From Ilex aquifolium (taxonomy: Eukaryota; Streptophyta; Magnoliopsida; Aquifoliales; Aquifoliaceae), in assembly GCA_951799425.1 (NCBI GenBank), contig OX637394.1, positions 12,828,501 through 12,892,500 on the forward strand: DNA of 64,000 bases, written 5' to 3'. Made by a program: the position numbers and the translations under genes. Each line of letters starts with the position of its first letter. The stretch's first letter is position 1. Of the stretch, positions 11,701-26,700 are shown piece by piece. Under the pieces are notes generated by a model that saw nothing but the letters and a program-made list of their open reading frames with translations, did no database searches and was not told where the DNA came from.

Positions 11701-14700
11701 ATGCATTTTTGAGTGTCTACTCATTCCATGATCATTAAGGATTGGGGAATCCCGGTGTTTATGGTGATCCTTTTGATAGATGTCCTTTGTCTATATTAAG
11801 TGCTTAATGCAGCAGCTTAAACATTGCAGAAAGTTTATACCAGATTAGCTAAGATGCTTTTACAGATTTTATTTTTTATTTTTTATTTTTAAAAAGGAAG
11901 CGAATTGTGAGGGGAAAGTATAACTTAAGACATCATAATGTAAACTGTTCACTGAATCCAAGTAATTTTTTATCCATTTCTTGTCTTTTTGTGTGTATGA
12001 TACTGGAACTATTATAATCTTTAAGGGAAGTGCATCACATTGAGTAAAATAGGTCATTTTCGACAATAGGAAAACTTTTTCAATATGAGAAGCAACTTAC
12101 TTGAATATAATTTCCTTTCAAATATGATCATTTTTATCATAAGCAGATGGTCTTTAGTTTTGGTGCATAGAACGAGAGTTGAAATTGTTGGAGTATCACC
12201 AACGGGCTTTTGGTCCAATGATATTCCTTGCCTTGTGAAGTTTTGTCCTTCTTAAGGACAAAGGCTCAAGTCTCCCTCCTCCCCCCCCCCCCCTCTTCCA
12301 AAACCAAAAAAAAAGAAAAAAAAAAAGAGGATCTCCACGGTGTTTCTTTAACTAGGACTGGAATTGCCATCTTAGAGTGTAAAATTTAACATTTGTTTTG
12401 TCAATCTCTTCGCACCTTGCCGGGCTTCGCTTCAGAGTAGAGGGTAGAAGGCATTAGTTGCTTTTAATGGTTGGTCCTCCATTTTTGTTAAAGCACTTTG
12501 CACATTGAATACCATAATATAGGCTAGTGGATTGTCCGGTGGTTGTGGCATATCAGTGTTAGACGATCATCAATCATAGCCTGGATGAGCTCATGAACTC
12601 CTAAATCCTCTAATTCTTGGACCTAACAGTGATCAAGAGATGTGCTTTGACATAGCTGTTTGCCTTTGAGATTGTGGTGGCTTTTACTTTTGGTGCATAG
12701 CTCTGATTCAAGTGTCCCTTCTTTCTTTCTGGGGTGAGAATTTGGTAATTTTTGCTTGGAATTAAATAGATTACTAAATAATAAAACAATAAGTACCTGT
12801 GATAATGCTGTCTAAAAGTGTACTTTAACTGTTGTGTTAATCCTACCTATTTGTACTTTTTAGGCAGTTTCATTTCTTGAACTCAAGCTTTTTGCAGCAC
12901 CATTCTTGATTCATTTCACTTTATGTTTCAACCAGTGATTTCTCTGAGATCATTGTGTGTATTAATTGATGCTTATCATTCATTTTTTGCCTCATTATTT
13001 CACCATTTCATATTTAATTTTTTGGGACCTCAGAGCAAGGATCAAAATATCATTTCGAAACGGTCGAAACATCTGAAACGTTTTCGTTTCCAAGGAGACC
13101 GAACTAAATCAGTGATGGAATCGAAAATTTTAATATTTTGAGATGTTCCATAATGTTTCAAAATGTTTTGTTATATTTCAATGTATTTGCACAATTATTT
13201 CGGAATGTTTCAAGGTATTTCAAGATATTTTAGTATATTTCGACAAATGTTTTGAAAAAAATAATTCTTAATTTTTTTATTTTTTTTCTCGTTCTGTTTT
13301 TGAAATAGGTCGAAACGTTTTCGTTTCTTAGGTGACCTAAACAATGCATTAAAATAAAATTTTGATCCTTGCCTTAGAGTCGTCCATGTATTGTTTTTTG
13401 TGTTCTTGTGGATATTTTCTTTTTGTCATACTAAATGGATACAAAAGGGATTTGGATAGTTGGTAGTGGCCTGACCAGTGTTTATGGACTTTTTTCCTTC
13501 TTTTGACAGGGTTTGTCACCTTATGAAAAGAAGAAGTATGTTTGGAAAATGCTTTACATTTATATGCTTGGTTATGACGTGGATTTTGGTCACATGGAAG
13601 CTGTTTCTTTGATATCCGCACCAAAATACCCTGAAAAGCAGGTAGTATATCTGTTTCTACTACTTCTCTGGCAATTTGTTACTATTTCTCATTTTATTCC
13701 ACAAAAAATCAGTTTCTTCACTTCAGTGTGATTGACATGGGGTCAACTTGAACTAGTTAGCTCATTGAGTGTGAAGTTTACACTGTATGGATACTACTAA
13801 CTCCATGTCTTGTTTTGGATTATCTGTATGTTGATCCTTCAAAGTGGATCAGTATGCCAAGCAGACATCAATACTTTCTCTATTTAAGGAAAAAAAATTG
13901 TTTTGATGATACTTTGAGGGGTGGATCTACTTGCATTGCTCACTTCCATGGACTAGTCACTAATCATAAATAAAAGTTGAGATGCAAATTAAACTTGTGT
14001 TTTTGCACTTGACATCTTAGACACTTTCTTCTGTGCGCCTTGCTTTATTTGCCCTCCATACATGAGGGTGAGTCTTCAGTTGCTTGCTTCAAAATTTGCT
14101 GCACACATTTATGGTGCAATTTTTTTAACTACACTATCATGGCATCACTCACTTTGATCTCATTGTTTGACAGCCCATGATGCATTACTACAAGTCTTAT
14201 CATTTAAGACTTTATAGGAAAATCTGGTGATGCTGTCAATGTTTGAGAAATTTTTTGGGAACTAAGAGTGAAATTTAGAATGCAAATACAGCACTATAAA
14301 TAGCCAAAAGCTTGTCCAAGTTGTTCAGATACTTCAATTACTCAATTACTAGTTGAAGTTCATCAAATCACAAAAGTCAGTGACCTAAAAACTTAGACTG
14401 ACATTCTCTTTTATTAAGTTGGAATTTTAATTCAATTGCCAGTTGAAAGCTTTTTGAACTGCAGATTTCAAAGACTTCACTATTTGCCTGATTTGAAGTT
14501 TTATTCCTCACTTGTGGAATTTGAAATCAGACCTACTGCAAGCACTTCCCTGTTTCCATGTGATTTCCGATTCCCATAGTGTCAATCTAATATCTTATTA
14601 TTTTCTGTGCTCATGCAATCTGGATTTGTGTTTTCCTTGTCTGAGCAGTGGACATCTGTGCTTGTCCATTTCGTAAGGAAATAATTTATGCGTTGAAGGT

Positions 14701-17700
14701 GTTTTCTCACTGTGGAGATCTGTTGATATAATTGATTCATATTAGATTCTTTAAATTGTTAGAAGGAGAGGAATTATAAAAATCTTGGAATCTCTCATTC
14801 GTGTTTTCTCACTGTGATTTCAGTTGGTGTGTCTATTATTTTTTCTTAGGCTAGCCTTCCGTCTAAATCTCCTTGATATGTCATTTCCTTTTCCTTTCTT
14901 AATACATAATTACATGAATTGTCCAAATTACTTATCGATATATCAAAAGCAAAAGACAAAGAATTCAAAATATGGCCTGAAGCTATCTAAAGTAGGATTT
15001 TGAAGTTCTGTTACTTGACCTTAAACATTTGAGCTATCTGTGGAAAGAAAGAATATTTCTGGACACGGTCAAATGCATTATACTGACACACTTTCAATTT
15101 GTCTACAGTTCCTTATATTTTATAAAGCTTCATGCTATTGCAATCAGCTTCTGCAAATTATAACCAACATAAATTGTAACCTTAGATTTATAATTTGCTA
15201 TGAAGCTAGCTTCAAATCATAGATCAAAATTTATTTCGAAACGTCTAAAACGTTTCTGTTTTCAAGGAGACTGAAACAAATCAACGATAGAATCTAAATT
15301 AATATTTAATATTTAACAAATTAGTGATGGAATCTAAACATCTCGAAATATACCAATATTAATATTTAGGAAATAAAATAACTTTTTTTTTCCATTTCCA
15401 TTATGTTATCGAAACGTTTTACGAAACATTTCCAAAATGTTTCTGTTTAGCAACCAAAACAATGCTCCAAAACAAAATTTTGATCCTTGCTTCAAATGCT
15501 AAGATTGTTCAAGTTTAAAGAAATGTAGAATTACTTGTGTTTTGCACAGATGGCTTACTGAGACAGTGAGTTTAGTATAAATACAAGTACAAAACCTGGT
15601 CTAGTGCCTTTACAAATTGTGGAGCCGCATCTTTCCTAAACCTTGTGTCTGTCAAAAGGAAGTACTCATTTTGTGTTCATGTGTCATTGGAACTTTTTAT
15701 CCAAGACGGGTTGCCAAGACTACAGAGGGTCAGTTAAGTAGATAGAATGAAAGATTGTTCATTGTTTAAAGGTTAAAAGAATTGCTTTGGGAACTTGGTT
15801 TTTGCAAATACTTGCCTTAAAATGTTTTTGGAGACTTCTGAGAAGCAACTGTTTTTAGTTAATTTAATAGCTCAGCTCCCATCAGTAATGTGTGCTGTGT
15901 ATGCCTGCTCTTTTAAACGGGTGTTAATAGCTGGTAAACAGAATCATGGGTTTTTGGAAAACTCTCATACTTTCATTATGGCTCTGGAATGTCATTTATC
16001 TGTATTTGGTTCTTTAAGGATATGTGCCTAGTTCTTGTGTACTCAAATTATTTTCTTATCCTTTGTCCGGGAATAAGCATATGAATGCAATTGGTTATAT
16101 AAGTTCTTTTCTTTTTTCTTTAATCAGCAACAACTAAATTCTATTAAAAATATTTGAAGTCAGTACGCAAAGGATGAGAGGTCCTTCAAATGAAAAACTT
16201 GTTAATTAACTTCTCTATCATTCTATGAATGGATGCAGGTTGGATACATAGTGACATCGTGTTTGCTCAATGAGAATCATGACTTTTTGAGATTAGCAAT
16301 TAATGCGGTCCGCAATGATATCATTGGTCGGAACGAAACATTTCAGTGCCTGGCGTTGACCTTGGTATAGTTACATGCATGTTTTAATTATCAGATTTTG
16401 TTTCTTGTGCAAATATTTGTGATTCATATGTCGGTTACACTACAATCTTTTTGTCAAAACTTGTCCTGCTATAACATATGCATTCAACTGTTGTTGGTTG
16501 TATCCAACCTCACATACTTCCCAATCCTTATATCTGTGCAGGTAGGGAATATTGGTGGGAGGGATTTTGCTGAATCACTAGCACCTGATGTTCAAAAGTT
16601 GCTTGTAAGAGGACACTTTTTTTGCATATTTCAATTGGTATAAGTCTCATGTGAATGATGGTTGCATTCCTTGTGTTTCAGATTTCCAGTAGTTGCAGAC
16701 CGCTTGTGAGAAAGAAGGCCGCATTGTGTCTCCTCCGCCTCTTTAGGAAAAATCCGGATGTCGTCAATGTAGATGGCTGGTAAGTGGGAAGTACATTCTG
16801 TGGCAGTTTTCTGGACAATTTGAACTTGACGTTTTATGACTAAGTCGTCTTTGCCTCATTGCAGGTCAGATCGGATGGCACAGCTATTAGATGAACGTGA
16901 TTTGGGTGTTTTGACATCTTCGACGAGCCTTCTTGTTGCTTTAGTGTCCAATAACCATGATTCATACTGGAGTTGTCTTCCAAAGTGTGTCAAAATATTG
17001 GAAAGGCTTGCTAGAAACCAAGATGTTCCTCAAGAATACACTTACTATGGTATCCCATCTCCCTGGCTTCAGGTTTGTGTGCTCTTATACTGAATTTTTT
17101 CCCTTACACAAAATAGGCCAATTGAACTTTTACAGCATGTAGCTCTGAAACATGGAGTAAATAATTCTGTGAGGATTAGGGTACCCAGATTTATTGTAGT
17201 CTTGAACTTGGATACCCAAATCATCAAATGTGAGAGTGGGCAAGACTATACTGCAATTAAGACCCATGTCTGGTGCACCTGAGAGTCGTTAAAGAAGGTG
17301 AATGCTATGAATTTAAAACAGTATTTCGATGACTGAGAATGTACGTTCAGACTCTGGGGGATCTATACTACACTGTCAAGGGAGATACCAGGCTTGGTCT
17401 TTGGTGTCTCACTCATTGGATAATCCTTACCCCTGTTATTTCAATAATAACATGGAGACATCCTGAATTGGTGTTTTGTAATACAAAAACCCCTTGATTA
17501 TTGACACATACATTCCATGACATTTCAGTAATCACACATTAACCTCCCGAGGTTTGTACATTGTTGCAGAAACCCTTCCTGAGATTGCTCACACACCACC
17601 GAACTCACTTTTTGTGCTCAGAAAAAGAGATCTCATTTATTGGGCTATAATTACAAAGGGTCTGGATGGGGGATTGTTGTTGTTATTATTATTATTATTG

Positions 17701-20700
17701 TTGTGATAAATATCTAGAAAAATGCAGTTGCTATAGTATCCTCCTCTTTTGGGATTTTACTTTGTCTGTTGATAATGAGTCCGTGTAAATAATGCAAAAT
17801 AGAATGCATGAATTTCACTTGTTTTATATTAGCAAGTAGTCGCCAGATGAAAGTGCCTGTCTTTTAGTGGTTGATTGATGTATTAAACCTACATGCAATG
17901 CTTACTAGTGTACTGTCACTGCAGGTTAAGACAATGAGGGCTCTTCAATATTTTCCCACTATTGAAGATCCAAACACTAGAAGATCATTGTTTGAGGTTT
18001 GATTCTTTTTTTTTTCCCTGGAAATTATGATACTTGTCAGTAGATTTCATAATTCTAATGAACCTTGCTTTGTTTATCTAGGTTTTACAACGGATACTAA
18101 TGGGAACTGATGTTGTGAAAAATGTGAACAAGAACAATGCATCACATGCTGTTCTTTTTGAAGCCCTTGCTCTTGTAAGTCTAAACACTAGTTAAATTGC
18201 TTAGTATGTTAAAGAATTGAGCTTAAAAGTGGTTGCCAGCTTGTATGAATTTGAAAAGCTTTCATATCCTTTATGACATAAATGCAATCAACACCAGTAA
18301 TTTAGTTGTGCATATAAAATTGGTGTGTGTGTTTTGCACACTATAGTAAAAGTTGGACAATCAAGCAAACAAAGAAGTAACTCGCATTGAAGTTGGAATT
18401 GCGTTAGGGAAACAGTCTCCAAAATGTTGGCACCCTTTCTCCCATCTCCTGATCCTCGAATGGATATTTGTTTGCCTCCAATCTGCCTCACCAAACCTTT
18501 GCTAGAATTACGTACATACGATCTTTGACTACTTCAGAAATCTGTTTCCCAAAAACTACTGATCCCCTTTGTCGAAGCTGTTGTTTCATCTTCTTTGGTC
18601 ATGGCAACCAATATGTGCCTGGTCTTGCCTTCATCTTCTTTGATTGTGGCAACCAATATGTGCCTAGTCTTGTATCCATTTTCATAAGGCAAAGTGCCTA
18701 ATTTTGCAGGTTGTACATCATTATGGGACTGGGGAGATACCCTTTTTTACTCTATTGTGAATTTGTTTGCCTCTCGAAAACTCTTAAGGCCTACATAAAC
18801 TTTGTTGTGCCGACATGTACGATGCAATGTTTGTTAATGATTAAAACATGTATCAATATTATCACTTATCAAATATTGAAACTTTTGAATGTAAATAATT
18901 TTTTGGTGATTTTTGTAACCCGTATCTTAACTGAATGTGTAATCAAGTGTCATATTGTCATTTGTTTTCATATAGATTAGTTGTATACCAAAATGGTAGC
19001 ATAGTTGATTCTTCGAGCTAAACATCTTAGTTTTAGGTGTGATCATAGGGATTCTATCTCATTGACATGGGATTAGTTGGACACCTCATCATCAAGGGAT
19101 TCCTACTTGGCCAATCCTGCAGCCTAACTAGTCTTCTGTTTACATCAATACTTTTCCAGTCATACATCAATCATACCAGTTCCAAAAAATGGCACGATGC
19201 AATAGTTTGTTGAGATCTCTCTCTCACACACACACATCCACATGGTGTTTTTGCCATTAAATGTCTTCATATGTTTAAGTGTGGCTTTAAGAATATCTTT
19301 TCCCCCCTATTCAGGTTTTTGGGTGGCTTTTATGGTTGTGGGTTCTAACTGTATTATGACAGGTCATGCATCTAGATGCTGAAAAGGAAATGATGTCTCA
19401 GTGTGTTGCCTTGCTTGGGAAATTTATTGCTGTGCGTGAGCCAAACATTCGGTATCTTGGTTTGGTAAGTTGCCGGAGCACGAAAATTCAATCTGATATT
19501 TATGTGTATTCTTTTTTTCCCTTTCAATTTTTTTTCCTCTCTTTGCTGCTTCTCTGTTCATGTTTTCTTTACTTCCTATCTTTCTGACTCTTAACTACTT
19601 GATGCAACCTATGAGCCTGCCAAACTGGAGCATCTTTTGTTAGACTATTAAGTTTCAGTATGGCTGCTACTATCTGATCGCATGATCTGTGTATTTGTCT
19701 AATGCAGGAGAATATGAGTAGGATGTTGATGGTTACAGATGTTCAGGACATTATCAAAAGACATCAAGCCCAAATCATCACCTCATTAAAGGATCCTGAC
19801 ATCAGGTATAGCTCAATTGTTCTTTGATTTTCCAGACATGTTCTCTCATTCTGTCATTTCCTTTGCCAGACACCATAATTGGCTGCATGTTTGGCAACAG
19901 CTGGATTAAACTGGCATTTATTACTGCCTCACATGCTGCATGTACTTGTCCAATAGCCCATTAGTTGTCTTGGACATTAATCATTCATTCACAGTATATC
20001 AGTAGGCTATAGTAACTACTTTTTTTGTGATAACATTGTTGTGGACCTGTGGTTGCATTGAATAACGCTGGCATGTTTGTTGTAAGTATGTATAATTTAT
20101 GAAGTTTTGTACTTTAACCTGAAGATAACAAGTTGCGTTCTCTTTTTGATGTTCGACAGTATTCGGAGACGTGCCCTTGATCTGCTATATGGCATGTGCG
20201 ATGTTTCTAATGCAAAGGACATTGTTGAAGAATTATTGCAGGTGCCAAATTACTGGACTGGACATATAACGTTGTGTTTTTTATATCCAGTAGACAGTTT
20301 CTTGAAATTATCCGTATTTGAACCCTCTAAATGAATTTAAAGTAAGCATGCCACTGACACTCATCTGTTTTCAGTATCTCAGCACAGCTGACTTTGCAAT
20401 GCGTGAAGAATTGGCATTAAAAGCTGCCATTCTTGCAGAGAAATTTGCCCCTGATCTGTCATGGTATGGGTTTTCTATCCACAAGGCAGAATGTAATTTG
20501 CTATTAGATGAATTGTAGAACATGATACTGTTGAATATAAGTCGTTCAGTTAAAAAAAAAGCATTATAGAACAAAATGTATCTGAGCTGGTATATGATAA
20601 TGATCAAATCTCTACAATGAATGGCGACAATATCAGTCACTATAGTTAGTGACAGTACAGCAACTGAAAGAATGCAAGGCAATTATTTGATTATGTTTTG

Positions 20701-23700
20701 CCTTAAGGGGAGCTGCTGATTTTTAGTTGCTTAGCTTTCATACCACTCCATAGACATCCGAGGACGGAGGACCTAAGGACAAGAAGTTTGTGTTGTTTAG
20801 GTATTCATATTCTTCTTTCTTTTGTCCCCATTGCTCCTACTTCTTGACACGTGATAATTATGTTGGGATCCTATTACTTTTCTGCCGTTAACGAAGCAGT
20901 TCTAGTGATGAGTAATATGTCCCAGAATTTTATTTTGTGACTTTATTAGTTTCATCAGTGACAAAAAATTAAGATCCCAACTTTTGAGGTAATTTTGTGA
21001 TTACATGGTGGATTAGAAATCCCATCTAATGTTAAATATGCTACATGGTCGGTACCAGTGCCCATATACGAATTAAAAATATGAAACCCTGGTCTCCTCC
21101 TATCCATGGAAGAATTGTTAGTTGTATGTTTCAAAACAAATTCTTGCACTTGGCTCAACTGATGCAATTTGAATTCAGAAATTACCTGCCACTCCAGAAA
21201 ATGTCTTGATCGATGCAAACTAACAGAAAAATGGAAATGTGCACAACTTATTTCAGTTTCGTGGACGAGGAACCTGATTTAATGACTAACATGTTCTAAA
21301 AAATGCTCATAAATATTTCAGTTAGATTGATCTGAGTTTAGGTTGTTTGAGGTCAGGTTGTATAGGGTTTTCCAGAGGACATGATTGTTAACAATTATGT
21401 GGAGAGGGCCATTTGATGCACTTTTGCAGTTCAGCATCCTCGTTCAGCGTTTCACGGTAGCCCTGTTTGGTGTTATAACCACCTCCGATGTTTTATCTGT
21501 TGGAGCATGGAGGCAAGAAAGAGATGCCAACTTTTTTGTTTGACAAACCAAAATATGACAATGTATTGGCAATAGAGTTGGATTATGTGCAAAATTAATG
21601 CTGTTAGAATTTTTGCTTGTCCTTTTGTTTAGAGCTGGAGAAACAGAAACTTCAAATTCCATATTATTAGATGATATGGACCGTTTTCCCTCTATCATTA
21701 TGCAGGTATGTGGATGTAATCCTTCAATTGATTGACAAGGCAGGAGATTTTGTCAGTGATGACATATGGTTTCGTGTTGTGCAGTTTGTCACAAACAACG
21801 AGGATCTACAGGTGACTGAAGCCTTTGTTATATCTTTGACATATTACTGTAGTCTTATCTTTACAGGAAGTTTATTAAATATGATCTGCCTTAATTTTTG
21901 CACCTTTTATTAGCCTTATGCAGCAGTGAAAGCCAGGGAATATCTAGATAAGCCTGCTATACATGAGACAATGGTCAAGGTTTGTATATTCTGCCGTGAT
22001 TCATTTATTGTTGTTGGTTGTTTTGATGCTGATAGTTGTGAATGGCAGTAAATGTGTTTGACTGCTGATTTTTTTGATGCATTCCACTGAGTTGGCAGAG
22101 GAGCCACCTTAAATTTGTTTCAGTTTTTTCATTTTCACTTCTCTAATGGATAGCACTGTTTCTTCCACATTACATGTAATTGACATAAAAACTTGGATAT
22201 TTGCTTGGCGGTTCTTGCTATAGAATTCTTGATCATTTCATGTCATCATTGCATTAGTGATGATCATCTGCTTAACTTTTTATTTTGTCCAATCCATTGT
22301 AATCTTTAAATCTAGTTTGAAGTTAATATGATGGAATAGGTCAGTGCCTATATTCTTGGAGAATACAGCCATCTTCTGGCCAGACGGCCTGGTTGCAGTC
22401 CAAAGGAGATTTTTAGCATCATACATGAGAAGCTTCCTACTGTTTCGTATGGGCCTCTTTCTCTTCTCTTATCAATATGTGCTCTTTATCATTTGTCTTG
22501 ACTAATGCACATAATATATCTTCAGGACTTCGACGATTGCTATTCTGCTTTCAACATATGCGAAGATTTTGATGCACACTCAACCCCCAGACTTGGAACT
22601 ACAGAATCAAATTTGGGCAATATTCAGCAAGTGGGATAAATCTATACCTAATTTTTCACTTGTAAATATTTTGGAGTTGTAGTTCAAGCTTTATCTCCAA
22701 ATGTATTGAATTGCTGAGAACAATTTCATATGTTTTCAGATATGAGGGTTGCATTGATGTTGAGATACAACAACGGGCTGTTGAATACTTTGCATTGAGT
22801 AGGAAAGGCGCAGCTTTATCAGATATATTAGCTGAAATGCCCAAGTTCCCTGAACGGCAGGTAGTGTATGGGATTTGCAATCTTTGTTCGTAATCACTTA
22901 CTCTCTTACTTATTGTGTCAGTTCACTAACACATTTGATGAGAGTGCCACAAAGCTATTGTTCAGTGTGGTGCGCATCCTAAAAGAGTAGTTTATATGTG
23001 TATGAGTTGTTGACTCTAATTTTAATTCCTCTTTGGATCTAGTCTGCATTAATCAAAAAAGCTGAAGATACTGAAGCCGATACTGCGGAGCAAAGTGCTA
23101 TCAAGTTACGGGCGCAGCAGCAGACTTCTAATGCTTTGGTTGTGACTGACCAACGTCCGGCTAATGGAACTCCACCTGTGACCCAACTTAGTCTTGTTAA
23201 GATGCCTAGCATGAGCAATGTGGTGAGATGCGTTTCTGCTTAATTCAGATTCTGTAGTTTAGAGTTTCAATTAGTTTTCAATCTACAATTTAGTATTTGG
23301 ACAGGATCATAACCCTGCAGAGCAAGGGGTGTCTCAGGCAAATGGGACTCTAAGTGTTGTGGATCCTCAACCCCCTAGACCTTCAGATGATCTCATTGGC
23401 GATCTTTTAGTTCCACTGGCTATTGAAGGCCCTCCTGGTTCTGCTACACTATCTGGGCATAGTCCCATCTCTGGATTTGGAGGTGCTCCAAATGCAGAAG
23501 ACGCTTTAGCCATTGCACCTGTCGAAGAGCAGACAAACACTGTCCAGGTACTTCTTTCTTTTGGATTAGTCATTAGTGTGTGCTATATACACTGGTCTAG
23601 TTATTTGGTCCTAAAATTTATTGTTTTACCTTGATTGTTTATGATTTCGTTGACTCCTTTGGTGGATTGGGATTGCCAAGACTCTGCTGCCAGAGTAGAA

Positions 23701-26700
23701 TTTATGACTTCAATATTTTATCTTTTTTCTATTCACATGGGAATTGCAATCTCAATGAACTGATTTTGCGTTGAAATCATATGGTGTTCAGCTTCCAAGT
23801 AAAACTCCAAAGTTTTTTAAGAGGAACCTAATAATATACTGTTTATTCTTACTGCATTAGCATTTGCTACGTCCATAACCTTGAAAATGCTAGATAAAAT
23901 GTTTCAATGCTGCAAATAAGCTAGGACCTGCCTTTTCACTGAAATGGCATTGGTTATTATGCATCCACTCTTGATGTCAGCATGAGACAGCAGTTGAAAA
24001 TTTGGAAATTTGTGTTTTGTTGTTGCCACTTCCTCTATTACCTCCATAACCTTGCCAGTTTCCGTTACACAATTTAGACAACCGTTTTCAACTAGACCAT
24101 TTAATAGAAAATTGGAAAATTGGAGGAAAAAAGTGACACTATTAGAAGAATGGGGACCACAGTGAGATCGAGCGTATACTTTGATAATACATATTCAATA
24201 TGAGTGGTAGCAGTTTTTACTGGTACCAAGAGACTAGGTTAACTTCTTGTCATAGCTCATGAATCCTACTTTTTTTTTGGCCTGAGGTGTGGCACCCAAT
24301 TTCATTTACCCAAACCCAGCATGTTCTTTTGTAAGCCTTCTACGTGTATTTTTCCGTGTTAGCTGTCAAATAACATTGGCTAAGATATAGTTTTAGGCCC
24401 GATCAACCTGACTGCTACTGGCCACCCTTGGTTTTGACACTAAGGATGCTCTAGTGTTGAAACAACAATCTAAACAGCATTTACATTGCCACTCATGGAT
24501 GAATCGAGACAGTGATGTGATTAGTCAGACCTAAAATTTCATGTGTTGGAAGAGAAATATCATCTCATTTTATTCATGACTAAATGTTTCTAGCGATTCA
24601 AATAGTAAGAATGGCATACAGACCAAGTCGTAGAGGGAGAGGATTTCACAGCTTTCCAATTATTTAGATAGGGCTAGACTCTAGTCTGGTATCCTACACC
24701 AAGCTTCCATTCTGTTAATCAGGTTGGATATGTTGATCTCTTGATTTTTTTGATTTATTATAATGGAAAAGCAAGCTGGATACTACAGTGAGCCCCCAGG
24801 CTAGTGTTTACTTGGTCAATGTGGAATTGTTTTACCATCGACAATATTGTCTTTTATGTTGTGTGTGTGGGTGTTTCCTATTTTTTTATAGCATGTAATA
24901 AAGCAATATATTGCTAGGTTGCCATATAGCTTCCTTTATCAACATTTTGGAAAGGTGTTTGATGGCACTGCTTTTACATTTTGAAAAATAATAACCTGGT
25001 TTTTATGTGCGTTGATTCGTTGATTTGTACTTGATTCTCTCATTTCATCATCTATTCTTGCAGCCAATAGGAAATATTGCAGAAAGATTTCATGCTTTAT
25101 GCCTGAAGGATAGTGGGGTGTTGTATGAGGATCCTTATATTCAGGTGACTTATCCTTTCATAGTTCTTCCGTTGACTTGTTTTGCATTGGCACTTACGTT
25201 CATTCTTGTTATTTTACCATAAGGAACCTGCTTTGGTGATACAACTTGACGAAGATTTAACATCCAGTCCTTTATTGATTTTTTTTTAAAACATTCCAGA
25301 TTGGCATTAAGGCTGAGTGGCGGGTGCATCAGGGGCGACTTGTCCTCTTCTTGGGAAACAAGAATACTGCCCCACTTGTTTCGGTTCAAGCTTTGATATT
25401 GCCGCCATCTCATTTGAAGATGGAGCTCTCATTGGTGCCCGAAACTATTCCTCCACGGGCACAGGTCAGGATACTGGTGTTACCCATTTGTGATTTCTGG
25501 TGGTTTAATCTGTTAGCCTCTCTTATCTTTGAAAACATTTTTTTTTCCTTTTTTTGTCATCTTTTTTAATTGTTATGGCCGTTTAGGTGCAATGCCCACT
25601 TGAAGTGGTCAACCTCAGCCCAAGTAGGGATGTTGCCGTTCTCGACTTCTCCTACAAGTTTGGAACCAACATGGTATCACCTATAAATGAAGTTTCACTG
25701 TTTTGTATGGCCAAGCTACACGGATCAATATTCATATGTGTATGTCTTATTCTGCAGGTTAATGTTAAACTTCGCCTTCCTGCTATTTTAAATAAATTTC
25801 TCCAGCCCATAACAGTGTCTGCCGAAGAATTTTTCCCCCAATGGAGATCACTTTCTGGACCCCCCTTGAAACTTCAAGAAGTGGTAATAAATTCTACCTC
25901 ATGTTTAGCCTAAGAACTTATGTAAGTGGAATACTACTGGGCCATTTTTTGAACTTCGTTGGTTGCTTTAAATATTATCGAAGATAATGAGTATGAGTGA
26001 GAGTAACATTTTCATTGACATCTTGTATGTTAATTCAATTCCTATCGAGAGTAGCAAAGTGCAGTTTAAAAATGGATTTTTATCCTATTTTTAAATATCA
26101 ATCTTTGAGATATTGCCATCCCATGTGATTGTAAGAGTAAGATTTTGGGCTACAAGCTGACTCTTAGAGCATCTCCGGTCTTTACCCTATTATGTCCCCA
26201 AATTTAAATTTGGGTAAAAATGGTTTAAAATGCTTCTCCAATGCTAGACCCATACCCATACCATTTTTAAACCAAAATCAAGGGAAATATTTTTTTAAAC
26301 CCAGATCTTTAATGGTGAGATTACACCCTCCTTTAAAGATTCAATAGTCATATTTTACCCTTTTTTTAAATTTGGACTTGTCCTCATTTAAATTTGAATT
26401 TCTCCATCGGAGACGTCTATATACCAAATCAAGCCATTTACCCTTTTTTTTTACTCAAATTTAGATAAGAGTTTGGGTTTCCGTTGGAGATGGTCTTAAT
26501 GCACTCAACCACCAAGCTTTGTTGTTTTATGTTTTTCCAGTAAATAATTCATGGAAAAATTGTTCCAGAAAAATTTAATATAGGTATCAAGGCATGATAA
26601 ACATTTGAGGAGATATGATATTTTTCCAAGCTTTTGAACAAAATTTTCTATCAATATGCTCAGAGCAATAAGTAAAAAAATCATTCAGAAAACTTTTCCA

